A stretch of DNA of 53,334 nucleotides from Pseudomonadota bacterium (GCA_023416965.1 JAEZGJ010000220.1:1-53334); one strand, 5' to 3'; positions 17,779 through 26,722 are shown, counted from the first letter of the stretch. A program made the numbers and translations. Notes: generated from the letters alone by a model not told the origin.

Positions 17779-17812
17779 CGTCCTGGGATCCCCCCTTCCC
17801 AGGAGTTTTGCC

Positions 17813-18382
17813 ATGACCGATATCGCACGCGCGAAAGTGCTCATTCTCGCCACCGACGGCTTCGAGCAGTCGGAACTCGAAGTGCCGCTGAAGGAGCTGC
17901 GCGACCGCGGCGCCACCGTCCATGTCGCCGCCCCCGCCAAGACGCGCAAGCAGGGCGAGATCATGGGCTGGGACGAGGCCGACTGGGGCCGCCCGGTGAA
18001 GGTCGACGCCACCCTCGACCAGGTCGACGCCGACTCCTACGACGCGCTCGTCCTGCCCGGTGGCGTCATCAACCCGGACAAGCTGCGGGTCGAAGACAAG
18101 GCCATCGCGATCATCAGGAGCTTCGTCGCCGACGGCCGGATTGTAGCGGCCATCTGCCACGGCCCCTGGCTGCTGGCCGAGGCGGACGCGGTCGACGGCC
18201 GGCAGATGACCTCCTATGCCTCGATCCGCACCGACATCGAGAATGCCGGCGCCTCCTGGGTCGACAAGGAGGTGGTGACCGACGAGGGCATCATCACCTC
18301 GCGCTCGCCGAAGGACCTGCCGGCCTTCGTCGCCAAGATCGTCGAGGAGATCGGCGAGGGCCGCCACCAGCGGGCGGCCTGA
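17813..18382 (+). CDS. DJ-1/PfpI family protein (YhbO-like)
   Basis: A 189-residue single-domain protein. The nucleophile is expected at Cys115 in AAICHGPW, with Glu18 in DGFEQSEL and His116 completing the usual site. The order of blocks matches PfpI/YhbO proteins, described variously as proteases, chaperones and deglycases that protect against oxidative or carbonyl stress. A consensus EcfG promoter at 17753-17778 and an AGGAG ribosome site precede the gene. A terminator hairpin follows at 18407-18431. Confidence 0.93.
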   Translation: MTDIARAKVLILATDGFEQSELEVPLKELRDRGATVHVAAPAKTRKQGEIMGWDEADWGRPVKVDATLDQVDADSYDALVLPGGVINPDKLRVEDKAIAIIRSFVADGRIVAAICHGPWLLAEADAVDGRQMTSYASIRTDIENAGASWVDKEVVTDEGIITSRSPKDLPAFVAKIVEEIGEGRHQRAA

Positions 18383-18406
18383 GGCGGCCCGCCCCCCTGA
18401 AACGAC

Positions 18407-18431
18407 GAAGCCCGGCCATTGGCCGGGCTTC
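18407..18431. terminator. Bidirectional intrinsic terminator
   Basis: A perfect 11-bp stem GAAGCCCGGCC/GGCCGGGCTTC with a three-base loop lies between the convergent DJ-1/PfpI gene and gcvPB. The A- and T-ended arms are the best terminator-like structure in the window and would work on both strands. Confidence 0.85.
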
Positions 18432-18458
18432 TGACATTTCAGGGACGGCTGCGGAGCC

Positions 18459-20033
18459 CTACTCCGCCGCCTCCGCGTAGGGCGACGGCTTCGTCCAGCG
18501 CAGGACCGGGTTGCGGGCCGCCCGCGTCTCGTCGAGCCGCCGGCGGGGCGCGTGATAGGGTGCACCCTTGAACCGGTCGACCTCGCCGCGCTTTGCCGCC
18601 ATGGCAAGGTCGCGCAGCGCGGCGATGAACAGGTCCAGGGAGGCCTTGGACTCGCTCTCCGTCGGCTCGATCAGCATGGCGCCGTGGACGACCAGCGGGA
18701 AATACATGGTCATCGGGTGGTAGCCCTCGTCGATCATCGCCTTGGCGAAGTCGAGCGTCGAGACGCCGGTGTTCTTCAGCCAGTCGTCGTCGAACAGCGC
18801 CTCGTGCATGCAGGGCTGGTTGCCGAAGGGCAGGCTCATGAGGTCGGCGAGCGAGGCGCGGATGTAGTTCGCGTTGAGAACCGCGTCCTCGGATGCGAGG
18901 CGCATGCCGTCGGCGCCGTGGCTCAGCATGTAGGCCATGGCGCGCACGAACATGCCCATCTGGCCATGGAAGGCCGACATGCGGCCGAAGGGCTGCTCGC
19001 CTTTCGCCAGCTTGCCGCCCTCCTCGACCAGGGAATAGCCCTTGCCGACGCGGATGAAGGGATAAGGCACGAAGGCAGCGAGGCGCTCGGACAGCACCAC
19101 CGGGCCGGAGCCGGGGCCGCCGCCGCCATGGGGCGTCGAGAAGGTCTTGTGCAGGTTGATGTGCATGGCGTCGACGCCGAGGTCGCCGGGCCGCGCCTTG
19201 CCGACGATGGCGTTGAAATTGGCGCCGTCGCAGTAGAAATAGGCCCCTGCGTCGTGGATGGCCTTGGCGATCTGGACGATCTCCTTCTCGAAGATGCCGC
19301 AGGTGTTGGGGTTGGTCAGCATGATCGCGGCCACGTCCGGGCCGAGCGCCGCCTTGACGTCGGAGACATGGACCGTGCCGTCGGCCTGGGCCGGCACCGA
19401 ACGCACCTCGAAGCCGATGAGGGCGGCGGTAGCCGGGTTGGTGCCGTGGGCCGATTCCGGCACCAGCACGATCTTGCGGTGGCCCTCGCCCTTGGCTTCC
19501 AGCGCCGCCTTGATCGCCATCATGCCGGCGAGTTCGCCATGGGCACCCGCCTTGGGGCTCATGGCGACGGCGGGCATGCCGGTCAGTTCCTTGAGATAAT
19601 GGGCGAGCGTGTCGATGAGCTGCAGCGCGCCCTGGACGGTGGAGACCGGCTGGAGCGGATGGACGTCACCGAAGCCAGGCAGCCGCGCCATCTTCTCGTT
19701 GAGGCGGGCATTGTGCTTCATCGTGCAGGAGCCGAGGGGGAAGAGCCCCGTGTCGATGCCGTAATTCTTCTGGCTGAGGCGCACGTAGTGGCGCATCGCC
19801 TCCGGCTCGGTGAGGCCGGGCAGGCCGATGGCCTCGCCACGGGCGAGCTTGCCGAGGCGCGACTTCACCTTCTTCGGCTCGGGGATGTCGACGCCGGAGA
19901 CTTCGGGGCGGCCGATCTCGAAGATCAGCGCCTCCTCGATCTGCAGCGCCTTGTTGCCGGTGAAGGTCGGATGGGCGGCGGCGGTGCCGGTCTCGCCGGC
20001 CGAGGTGGGACGACCCTGGTTGTTCATGGACAT
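18459..20033 (-). CDS. gcvPB: Glycine dehydrogenase (decarboxylating), subunit 2
   Basis: A 524-residue subunit of the split P-protein, which decarboxylates glycine and passes the aminomethyl group to the lipoyl arm of GcvH. The PLP-binding lysine is Lys296 in NLHKTFSTPHGGGGPG. The block LFPLGSCTMKHNARLNEK and the NTNPNTCGIFE-like region near residue 240 are also typical. The ATG at 20033 begins 11 bases after the gcvPA stop; a second ATG lies two codons later. It is the last gene of the riboswitch-controlled operon and ends at a strong terminator. Confidence 0.97.
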   Translation of the reverse strand: MSMNNQGRPTSAGETGTAAAHPTFTGNKALQIEEALIFEIGRPEVSGVDIPEPKKVKSRLGKLARGEAIGLPGLTEPEAMRHYVRLSQKNYGIDTGLFPLGSCTMKHNARLNEKMARLPGFGDVHPLQPVSTVQGALQLIDTLAHYLKELTGMPAVAMSPKAGAHGELAGMMAIKAALEAKGEGHRKIVLVPESAHGTNPATAALIGFEVRSVPAQADGTVHVSDVKAALGPDVAAIMLTNPNTCGIFEKEIVQIAKAIHDAGAYFYCDGANFNAIVGKARPGDLGVDAMHINLHKTFSTPHGGGGPGSGPVVLSERLAAFVPYPFIRVGKGYSLVEEGGKLAKGEQPFGRMSAFHGQMGMFVRAMAYMLSHGADGMRLASEDAVLNANYIRASLADLMSLPFGNQPCMHEALFDDDWLKNTGVSTLDFAKAMIDEGYHPMTMYFPLVVHGAMLIEPTESESKASLDLFIAALRDLAMAAKRGEVDRFKGAPYHAPRRRLDETRAARNPVLRWTKPSPYAEAAE

Positions 20034-20044
20034 CGTTCCGCTCC

Positions 20045-21400
20045 TCAGATGCTGGCGCCGAGCGCGGCCACGAAGGCGGCGCGGTCGTCGTCGGTGTTCA
20101 CTTCGGTGTTGGCGACCAGGATGACGTCGGCCACCCCCTTGGTCTTCGGCCAGAGGCGGGACCCCGGCACGCCGGCCAGAACGCCCTTCTTCGCCATCTT
20201 CTCCACCACCCTGGCCGCATCGCCGGGCACGCGGATGGCGAATTCGTTGAAGAAGCTCTTGTTGAGAACGGACACACCGTCGAGGCCATCCAGCCGGTCC
20301 GCGAGATCGCAGGCATTGGCGTGGTTGACGGCGGCGAGGCGGCGCAGGCCGCTTTCGCCGAGCAGCGACATGTGGATGGTGAAGGCGAGGCACATCAGGC
20401 CGGAATTGGTGCAGATGTTGGAGGTCGCCTTCTCCCGTCGGATGTGCTGCTCGCGGGTGGAGAGGGTCAGCACGAAGCCGCGCTTGCCCTCCGCATCCAC
20501 GGTCTCGCCGCAGAGGCGGCCCGGCATCTGCCGGACATATTTCTGCTTGGTGGCGAAGAGGCCCACGTAAGGCCCGCCGAAATTGAGGCCGACGCCGATG
20601 GACTGCCCCTCGGCGACGACGATGTCGGCGCCCATCGCGCCGGGCGGCGTCACGGCGCCGAGCGAGACCACCTCGGTGACGACGGCAATGAGCAGCGCGC
20701 CGGCGTCCTGCGCCTTCTTCGCGATGGCGGTGAGGTCGTGCAGGTTGCCGAAGACGTCGGGCGTCTGGATGACGATGCAGGAGGTCTCGCCGTCGATGGC
20801 GGCGGCGACCGCCTTGAGGTCGGCGCCGGCATCCTCCGGGTTCGGCGTCAGCGAGACGAGCTCGTCGGAGGCCATGCGCGAGACGGTCTCGATCGTGTCG
20901 CGGTAGTGCGGGTGCAGGTTGCCGGCGAGGATGGCCTTGCGGCGCCTGGTGACGCGGTGGGCCATGAGCACGGCCTCGGCGGCGCCGGTCGAGCCGTCAT
21001 ACATGGAGGCGTTGGCCACCTCCATGCCGGTGAGCATCGCGACCTGCGTTTGGAACTCGAACAGGTATTGCAGCGTGCCCTGGGCGATTTCCGGCTGGTA
21101 GGGCGTGTAGCTCGTCAGGAATTCCGAGCGCTGGATCAGGTGGTCGACGGAAGCCGGCACGTGATGCTTGTAGGCGCCGGCGCCGACGAAGAAGGGCACC
21201 TCGGAGGCCGAGATGTTCTCCGCCGCCATGGCGCCGAGGATGCGCTCGACCTCCAGTTCGCCGCGCGCCTTCGGCAGGTTCACGGGGCCCTTGAGCAGCT
21301 TGTCCTTGGGCACGTTGGCGAAGAGGTCGTCGATGGCGGCGACGCCGATCTTCGCCAGCATGTCGGTGCGGTCCTGGGGCGTCAGCGGCAGATAGCGCAT
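20045..21400 (-). CDS. gcvPA: Glycine dehydrogenase (decarboxylating), subunit 1
   Basis: A 451-residue subunit, the partner of GcvPB. It begins MRYLPLTPQDR and contains YTPYQPEIAQGTLQYLFEFQ, NASMYDGSTGAAEA and LNFGGPYVGLFA, all standard for the N-terminal half of the P-protein. In mitochondria and enterobacteria these two subunits are one polypeptide. The start at 21400 is fixed by homology; the frame is open upstream through the intergenic region but changes to non-coding-looking sequence. Confidence 0.97.
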   Translation of the reverse strand: MRYLPLTPQDRTDMLAKIGVAAIDDLFANVPKDKLLKGPVNLPKARGELEVERILGAMAAENISASEVPFFVGAGAYKHHVPASVDHLIQRSEFLTSYTPYQPEIAQGTLQYLFEFQTQVAMLTGMEVANASMYDGSTGAAEAVLMAHRVTRRRKAILAGNLHPHYRDTIETVSRMASDELVSLTPNPEDAGADLKAVAAAIDGETSCIVIQTPDVFGNLHDLTAIAKKAQDAGALLIAVVTEVVSLGAVTPPGAMGADIVVAEGQSIGVGLNFGGPYVGLFATKQKYVRQMPGRLCGETVDAEGKRGFVLTLSTREQHIRREKATSNICTNSGLMCLAFTIHMSLLGESGLRRLAAVNHANACDLADRLDGLDGVSVLNKSFFNEFAIRVPGDAARVVEKMAKKGVLAGVPGSRLWPKTKGVADVILVANTEVNTDDDRAAFVAALGASI

Positions 21401-21414
21401 GGAGGGCTCCACTG

Positions 21415-21467
21415 ACCCTCTCCCGTCACGGGAGAAGGTACCCGCAGAAGGCGGGCGGTTGAGGGGT
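21415..21467. repeat. Mosaic palindromic intergenic element
   Basis: Between gcvH and gcvPA, the sequence shows TCTCCC-GTCAC-GGGAGA (21419-21435), CCCGC-AGAAG-GCGGG (21441-21455) and outer arms ACCCTC/GAGGGGT. This arrangement resembles the small mosaic palindromes (RIME or REP-like) found in many intergenic regions of rhizobia. Only one copy occurs in the window, so its being dispersed cannot be shown here. Confidence 0.5.
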
Positions 21468-21567
21468 GGACAGGGCGCGCGGCCCTGGGGATGCGGTGGC
21501 GAGGCGCGTCGCCTCACCTGAGGTCCGTCGCACGCTCCGCTCCATACGAGGAGAGGAGCGCCCCGGC

Positions 21568-21942
21568 TCACAGCGTGTCGAGGAAGGCCTTGTAGGCGGC
21601 CTCGTCCATGAGGTCGTCGAGTTCGGCCGGGTTGGCGATCTTCACCTTGAAGAACCAGCCCTTGCCGGCCGGGTCGTCGTTGACGGTGGCCGGGGCACCC
21701 TCCAGGTCCGGGTTGGCGGCGGTCACCTCGCCGGAGACCGGAGAGTAGATGTCGGAGGCGGCCTTGACGCTCTCCACCACGGCGGCGCTGTCGCCCTTCT
21801 TGACCGCCTTGCCCGGGGCCGGAAGCTCGACGAAGACCACGTCGCCGAGCTGCTCCTGGGCGTAGTGGGAAATGCCCACCGTGCCGGTGTCGCCCTCGAT
21901 GCGGATGTATTCGTGGTCCTTGGTATATTTGACGGTGGCCAT
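21568..21942 (-). CDS. gcvH: Glycine cleavage system H protein
   Basis: A 124-residue lipoyl carrier. Lys60 in VVESVKAASD is the site for lipoate attachment, and the IGISHYAQEQLGD-like block (here VGISHYAQEQLGD) is diagnostic. It shuttles the aminomethyl group between the P and T proteins. The gene lies 32 bases after gcvT and 167 bases before gcvPA, a wide gap that holds a palindromic element and may tune expression or mRNA stability. An AGGGG ribosome site precedes the ATG. Confidence 0.98.
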   Translation of the reverse strand: MATVKYTKDHEYIRIEGDTGTVGISHYAQEQLGDVVFVELPAPGKAVKKGDSAAVVESVKAASDIYSPVSGEVTAANPDLEGAPATVNDDPAGKGWFFKVKIANPAELDDLMDEAAYKAFLDTL

Positions 21943-21974
21943 GACGGATCCCCTGAAGGCGTGTCGTTGAAGTC

Positions 21975-23120
21975 TCAGCCGCGGAAATAGCGGTGCGGCG
22001 CGAAGGGCATGGTGACGATCTTGGCGGGAAGGTCCTTGCCGCGGACCTCCAGCAGGACGGGCGTTCCCGGTTCGGCGAAGCGGCGGTTGACATAGCCCAT
22101 GGCGAGCGGGCCGTTGATCGTGGGGCCGAAGCCGCCGGAGGTGACGGAGCCGATGGGCTGGCCGTCTGCGGATTTCACCACCGTGCCCTCGCGCGCGGGC
22201 GCGCGCCCGTCGGGCAGGATGCCGACCCGCGCGCGCGGGGCTCCCTCCGCGAGGTCCTTCTGAATCCGCGCGGCGCCGAGGAAGCCGCCCTCGGCGCGCC
22301 GGCGCTTCTGGATCGACCAGGTGAGGCCTGCCTCCACCGGCGATGTCGTGGTGTCGATATCGTGGCCGTAGAGGCAGAGGCCGGCCTCGAGTCGCAGCGA
22401 ATCGCGCGCGCCGAGCCCGATCGGCCTGACGCGCTCATCCGCCAGCAGCTTCTTCGTCAGCGCCACCGCATCGGCGCTCTTGACGGAGATCTCGACCCCG
22501 TCCTCGCCGGTATAGCCGGTACGCGAGACATGGGCCCAGATGCCGTCGATGGGCAGGTCGAGCGAGGTCATGAACTTGAGGTTCGCCAGGTCCGGCGCCA
22601 GAGCCGCGACCGCCGCAACGGCCTCGGGTCCCTGCACGGCGATCAGCGCGAGGTCGTCGGCGACCTTCAGCGTCACGTCCGCCGGCAGATGCGCCTTCAG
22701 ATGGGCGTAGTCGGCGTCCTTGCAGGCGGCGTTGACCACCAGATAGATCCGGTGCTCGTGGCCGGGGTGGCCGAGGCGGGTGACCATGAGGTCGTCGAGA
22801 ATGCCGCCCTCGGCATTGGTGAACTGCGAATAGCGCTGCTGCCCGGGCTTCAGCCCGAGCACGTCGGCGGGAACGAGCTTCTCGAGTGCCGCCGCTGCCG
22901 TCTCGAACCGGCCGTCGGCGGGAATGAGGAAGCACTGGCCCATGTGGCTGACGTCGAAGAGGCCGGCATGGGCGCGGGTCCAGTTGTGCTCGGCCAGCAC
23001 GCCGGTGGGATATTGCACCGGCATGTCGTAGCCGGCGAAGGGCACCATCTTGGCGCCGAGCTCACCATGCAGGGCATGGAGAGGCGTGGTCAGCAACGGT
23101 CCGCTCTGGGGCTCGCCCAT
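21975..23120 (-). CDS. gcvT: Aminomethyltransferase (glycine cleavage T protein)
   Basis: A 381-residue folate-dependent protein. It contains PFAGYDMPVQYP near residue 27, the FDVSHMGQ block near residue 55 and the RTGYTGEDGVEI stretch near residue 200, which contribute to tetrahydrofolate binding. It takes the aminomethyl group from GcvH, releases ammonia and forms methylene-tetrahydrofolate. It is the first gene of the operon, preceded by a tandem glycine riboswitch ending about 75 bases upstream. The ribosome site AGGATCC sits close to the ATG. Confidence 0.97.
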   Translation of the reverse strand: MGEPQSGPLLTTPLHALHGELGAKMVPFAGYDMPVQYPTGVLAEHNWTRAHAGLFDVSHMGQCFLIPADGRFETAAAALEKLVPADVLGLKPGQQRYSQFTNAEGGILDDLMVTRLGHPGHEHRIYLVVNAACKDADYAHLKAHLPADVTLKVADDLALIAVQGPEAVAAVAALAPDLANLKFMTSLDLPIDGIWAHVSRTGYTGEDGVEISVKSADAVALTKKLLADERVRPIGLGARDSLRLEAGLCLYGHDIDTTTSPVEAGLTWSIQKRRRAEGGFLGAARIQKDLAEGAPRARVGILPDGRAPAREGTVVKSADGQPIGSVTSGGFGPTINGPLAMGYVNRRFAEPGTPVLLEVRGKDLPAKIVTMPFAPHRYFRG

Positions 23121-23194
23121 GGATCCTGCACTCCGGCGCGCGGACGCGCCCGGGGTCAGCCGAACCGTCCGAAATGCGGGCTTGTCGCCCGCTC

Positions 23195-23412
23195 GCGCCC
23201 CTCTGTCGCAGGACCTGAGAGATTCACTTCGGGCCCGGTGAGAGCCGTCGGCTTACTCCGTCGGTGGGCCGGGATTGGACCTCCGGCCACTTTCCAGAAT
23301 GCCATTCCACCGGCGGTCCTTTTTGCCTGAGAGGTTCCGGGGCCGTTGCTCCTTCGGCGCCGGGGGATCCCATCAACATGAAGACCACCCGGACTCTCCC
23401 GCCGGGTTCTTA
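23195..23412 (-). promoter_or_regulatory. Tandem glycine riboswitch
   Basis: Read on the minus strand, the first aptamer starts with GGCGGGAGAGTCC near 23391-23403. It has the conserved core CCGAAGGAGCAA, then CTCTCAGGCAAAAAGGACC. The second aptamer follows, with CCGACGGAGTAAG and TCTCTCAGGTCC, and ends in ACAGAGGGG near 23198-23206. This is the classic two-aptamer arrangement that turns on gcv genes when glycine binds. It lies about 75 bases before gcvT in the leader of the operon. Exact ends are estimated by eye. Confidence 0.95.
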
Positions 23413-23494
23413 TGGCACGCCACCGCAATGGCCGGATCAGATGGCGAAGTCAAGGCGATGCTGTGGGCAGCGTTGCCTCAAGGTCAGGCAGGCC

Positions 23495-24136
23495 TCAGCG
23501 CTGGGCGGTGCGCGCGCGGCCGCGGCGCGGACGCTCCGGCTGGGTCGCCTGGTTGTCGAAGCCGCCGAAGACGATGTAGGTGGCGAGGTCACCCGGCTCC
23601 GGCAGCGGGAAGGAGACCTGGTCCTCCACCTGGGTGAAGGCGACGTTGGGCGAGCCGGCGGGAATGTCGATCGGCACCTGGTAGAGCCGCGTCCAGACGG
23701 GAGTCGACAGGCCCTTGGTGACGGCGATGCGGATCGGCAGGTTCACCCGGCCGCCATCGCCCTTGGGACCGACCAGCACCCGGCCCTCGACCCCGACGCG
23801 GATGGTCATGGTCTGGCCGTCGATGCGGCACTCGCGGGCGAGGTCGGTGATGGTCGCCTGGTAGCGCAGTTCCGTAGCGCCCTCGCCGCCCTGGCGCCAG
23901 ACCGCCGAGCCGTCGCGGACCTCGACGCGCGGGCACAGATTGGCGTGGAGGGTCTGCTGGCCCTCCGGCACGGGCTGGCCGAACAGCGCGTTGTGGACGG
24001 GCGAACCGACGCCGGGAGCGGGCTGGGCCGCCGGCTGCGTCGTCTGTTGCTGTCCGAACAGGTTGCCGCCGGTGCTGCCGCATGCGCCGAGCGCCAGGCC
24101 CGCCGCCAGAACAGCCGTCACTTTCCAGATCCGCAC
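23495..24136 (-). CDS. Putative lipoprotein of unknown function
   Basis: A 213-residue protein with a lipobox at residues 16-19 (LGAC after a hydrophobic stretch), so Cys19 should be lipid-modified and the protein anchored in the outer or inner membrane. A Gln/Pro-rich linker follows, then a domain with ELRYQATITDLARECRID and DLATYIVFGGFD. I do not recognise a named domain, though the arrangement is common among alphaproteobacterial lipoproteins. The C-terminus is Arg-rich. It is divergent from the aminotransferase gene. Confidence 0.75.
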   Translation of the reverse strand: MRIWKVTAVLAAGLALGACGSTGGNLFGQQQTTQPAAQPAPGVGSPVHNALFGQPVPEGQQTLHANLCPRVEVRDGSAVWRQGGEGATELRYQATITDLARECRIDGQTMTIRVGVEGRVLVGPKGDGGRVNLPIRIAVTKGLSTPVWTRLYQVPIDIPAGSPNVAFTQVEDQVSFPLPEPGDLATYIVFGGFDNQATQPERPRRGRARTAQR

Positions 24137-24347
24137 GCCGCCACCTCGAATTACCGTCGCGATCGGCGCTTATAGCAACAGGCTTCGGGCGGAACAAAGG
24201 CCATCATGCTGTCGTCCACCGGCAGCAGCCCGCCGCTTCCATCGCTCCCGATGATGGACAAGCCGCGCGAATTTCATGAGAAGGAGCCCTCGCGACCGTT
24301 ATGCTGGCGCCCTCCCGGCTCCGGCCTCCCCATCCAGGACCGTCCGC

Positions 24348-25529
24348 ATGACCTCTGCCCTTCTCGCCTCGCTGCGTCCGGAAGCCTCCTCCGCCCCTGC
24401 CAGCGGCATCGTCGAGCTGTCGAAATATGCCCGCGCCGCCGGGGATGTGATCCAGCTCTGGGTGGGCGAGGGCGACATGCCGACGCCCTCCTTCATCTAC
24501 GAGGCGGCGACGCGCTCGCTGGCCGCCGGCGAAACCACCTATACGTGGCAGCGCGGCATCCCGGAGCTCCGGCAGGCCATCGCCACCTATGCCTCCGACC
24601 TCTATGGCCGGGAACTGTCGGCGGAGCGCTTCTTCGTCTGCGGCTCGGGCATGCAGGCGATCCAGATCGCCATGACGCTGGTCGCCGGCGTCGGCGACGA
24701 GGTCATCATCCCCTCGCCGACCTGGCCCAACGCGCCGGCCGCGGCCGGCCTTCGCGGGGCGACGCCGGTCTTCGTCGAGCTCGACCACGGCAATCGCGGC
24801 TGGCAGATCGACCTCGAGAAGCTGGAAGCGGCGATCACGCCGCGCACCAGGGCGATGTTCATCAACACGCCGTCCAACCCCACCGGCTGGACGGCGACGA
24901 AGGACGAGCTCGCCGCCATCCTCGCCATCGCCCGCCGCCATGGCCTGTGGATCATCGCCGACGAGATCTATACCCGCTTCGTCTGGACCGAGGGGGCGCC
25001 GCGCCGCGCGCCGTCCTTCCACGACGTGCGCGAGGACGGCGACCGCATCGTCTGGGTCAACACCTTCTCGAAGAACTGGGCCATGACCGGCTGGCGCACA
25101 GGCTGGGTCGAGGCCGACCCGGCGCTCGGCGACGTGATCGAGAACCTCATCCAGTATTCGACCTCGGGCTCGCCGGTCTTCATCCAGCGAGCCTGCGTCG
25201 TCGCCCTCGAACGCGGCGAGAGCTTCCTCGCCCATCAGGTGGCGAAAGCCCGCAAGGCCCGGGACATCGTCTCGGAGGCCATCGAGGCGACGGGACGCTG
25301 CCGCTTTTCCCGGCCGGACGGTGCCTTCTACCTGTTCTTCGGCATCGACGGCGTGACCGATTCCAACGCCGCGGCGATGAAGCTCGTCGACATCGCCAAG
25401 GTGGGCCTCGCCCCCGGCAGCGCCTTCGGCCCCGGCGGCGAGGGCCATCTCAGGCTCTGCTACCTGCGCTCGCCCGAGCAGATCGCGCTCGCCGCCGAAC
25501 GCCTGAAGGCGGCCATTCCGCAGCTCTAG
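24348..25529 (+). CDS. PLP-dependent aminotransferase, class I/II (AspC-like)
   Basis: A 393-residue fold-type I aminotransferase. The PLP lysine is expected at Lys242 in TFSKNWAMTGWRTGW, preceded by NTPSNPTG and DEIYTRFVW, the standard aspartate/aromatic aminotransferase blocks. The FCP-like arginine region near the C-terminus reads GHLRLCYLRS. The amino donor and acceptor cannot be told. The ATG at 24348 follows AGGACC; the frame is open 24 codons further upstream but without homology. Divergent from the lipoprotein gene. Confidence 0.92.
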   Translation: MTSALLASLRPEASSAPASGIVELSKYARAAGDVIQLWVGEGDMPTPSFIYEAATRSLAAGETTYTWQRGIPELRQAIATYASDLYGRELSAERFFVCGSGMQAIQIAMTLVAGVGDEVIIPSPTWPNAPAAAGLRGATPVFVELDHGNRGWQIDLEKLEAAITPRTRAMFINTPSNPTGWTATKDELAAILAIARRHGLWIIADEIYTRFVWTEGAPRRAPSFHDVREDGDRIVWVNTFSKNWAMTGWRTGWVEADPALGDVIENLIQYSTSGSPVFIQRACVVALERGESFLAHQVAKARKARDIVSEAIEATGRCRFSRPDGAFYLFFGIDGVTDSNAAAMKLVDIAKVGLAPGSAFGPGGEGHLRLCYLRSPEQIALAAERLKAAIPQL

Positions 25530-25576
25530 GGCCGGTTGACGTTTGGTGACGTGAAGGCCGTTGCGCTCCGCATTTG

Positions 25577-25596
25577 TCCGTAGCATGATTTACGGA
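25577..25596. promoter_or_regulatory. Inverted repeat upstream of the FixLJ-like pair
   Basis: TCCGTA and TACGGA form a perfect 6-bp inverted repeat around an eight-base spacer, about 75-95 bases before the kinase start. A LuxR/FixJ-type regulator could bind such a site for autoregulation, but this is only a positional inference. Confidence 0.35.
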
Positions 25597-25669
25597 TGAG
25601 GCGGGATGTCGCAGGCCTGTTCCGCCGCGCCACCCGGCGGAGGATCGCATCGAACGCGCCGTCCCACTC

Positions 25670-26719
25670 TTGCCGCATGCGGACGACGCCCTCCTGTCGA
25701 AGGTCATCGACATGGCGGGCGACGCTCTCGTCGTGCTCGACGGCGAGGGACGGATCACGGCCTTCGGCAGCGCCTGCACGCCACTGCTCGGCTGGACTGC
25801 CGCCGAGACCCTGGGACAGCCCTTCGCAGAACTCTTCGCCGACCAGTCCGTGGATGCGAACGCCCTGAAGAACTGGTGCGGCGAGCAGCTGTTGGCCGCG
25901 CGCCACCGGGATGGGACACCGGTCGCCCTGCGGGTGGACATCACGACCGCGGAAGCAGCGCGCGGACGGCAGTTCGTCGCCGTGCTGCGGCCGGGGGCCG
26001 CCGCCGAGGAGGCCCATGCAGACCGCCTCGCGCTGATCGCCGGGATGGGTCCCGCACTCGCCCACGAGCTCAGCCAGCCGCTGACGGCCGCGGCTCTCTA
26101 TCTGCGGGCCGCCGAGGCTCTGATCGGCAGAGACGGCCCGGCCGCCGCCTTCGTCGGCAAGGCGAAGCACGAGGCGGAACGGGCCGGGAAGATCATCCGG
26201 GCCCTGCGCCGATTCGCCGAGAACAGGCCGCCCGAGTCGACGGCGGTGGATTTCGACGCCGTGGTCGACGAGGCCGTTGAACTCGCCCTGGTCGGCCGCT
26301 CACCGCCTCCCGACATCCGCCGCAGCCGCGCCCCGGTGGGCCCGACCGTCGAGGCGGACGCGGTCCAGCTGCAGCAGGTGGTGGTCAACCTCGTGCGCAA
26401 CGGCCTGGACGCCGCGGGGTGCGAGGCCGGCGCCGCGCTCTGGGTTGCGACGGAATGCGCCAGCGGCACCGTCCGCTTCTCCGTCCGCGACAGCGGACCC
26501 GGTATCGCAGAGGCTGCCCTGGATCGCCTGTTCACGCCCTTCCAGTCGGCCAAGCCCGGAGGCCTCGGCCTCGGCCTCGCCATCTCCAGGACCATCGCCG
26601 AAAGCTACGGCGGGTTCATCAGCATCGAGCCCGGCGGCGACGGCAGGGGGGCGACCGTGTCGCTCGTCCTGCCCCTTGCCCGCACGGCCGAGCAACAAGC
26701 CGTGCAGCGGAGCCCGTGA
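25670..26719 (+). CDS. PAS-domain sensor histidine kinase, FixL-like
   Basis: A protein of about 349 residues. A PAS domain covers roughly residues 10-110 (MAGDALVVLDGEGRITAFG onward). The phosphorylated histidine is expected at His132 in LAHELSQPLTA, and the ATPase part has NLVRNGLDA, DSGPGI and GGLGLGLAISRTI. There are no membrane segments, so the sensor is cytoplasmic; no heme-binding histidine of true FixL can be recognised. The start is uncertain: TTG at 25670 or ATG at 25712, which has GAAGG upstream. Its stop is three bases before the response regulator, so they form an operon. Confidence 0.88.
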   Translation: MPHADDALLSKVIDMAGDALVVLDGEGRITAFGSACTPLLGWTAAETLGQPFAELFADQSVDANALKNWCGEQLLAARHRDGTPVALRVDITTAEAARGRQFVAVLRPGAAAEEAHADRLALIAGMGPALAHELSQPLTAAALYLRAAEALIGRDGPAAAFVGKAKHEAERAGKIIRALRRFAENRPPESTAVDFDAVVDEAVELALVGRSPPPDIRRSRAPVGPTVEADAVQLQQVVVNLVRNGLDAAGCEAGAALWVATECASGTVRFSVRDSGPGIAEAALDRLFTPFQSAKPGGLGLGLAISRTIAESYGGFISIEPGGDGRGATVSLVLPLARTAEQQAVQRSP

Positions 26720-26722
26720 CCC

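Noticed and set aside
20045..22093. A fusion of gcvPA with upstream sequence (682 codons open)
   Set aside because: The frame stays open through the intergenic palindrome and part of gcvH on the same strand in another frame, but homology begins only at the ATG at 21400.
24192..24217. Possible EcfG promoter before the class I aminotransferase
   Set aside because: GGAAC is followed after 17 bases by CGTC instead of CGTT, and it lies about 130 bases from the start.
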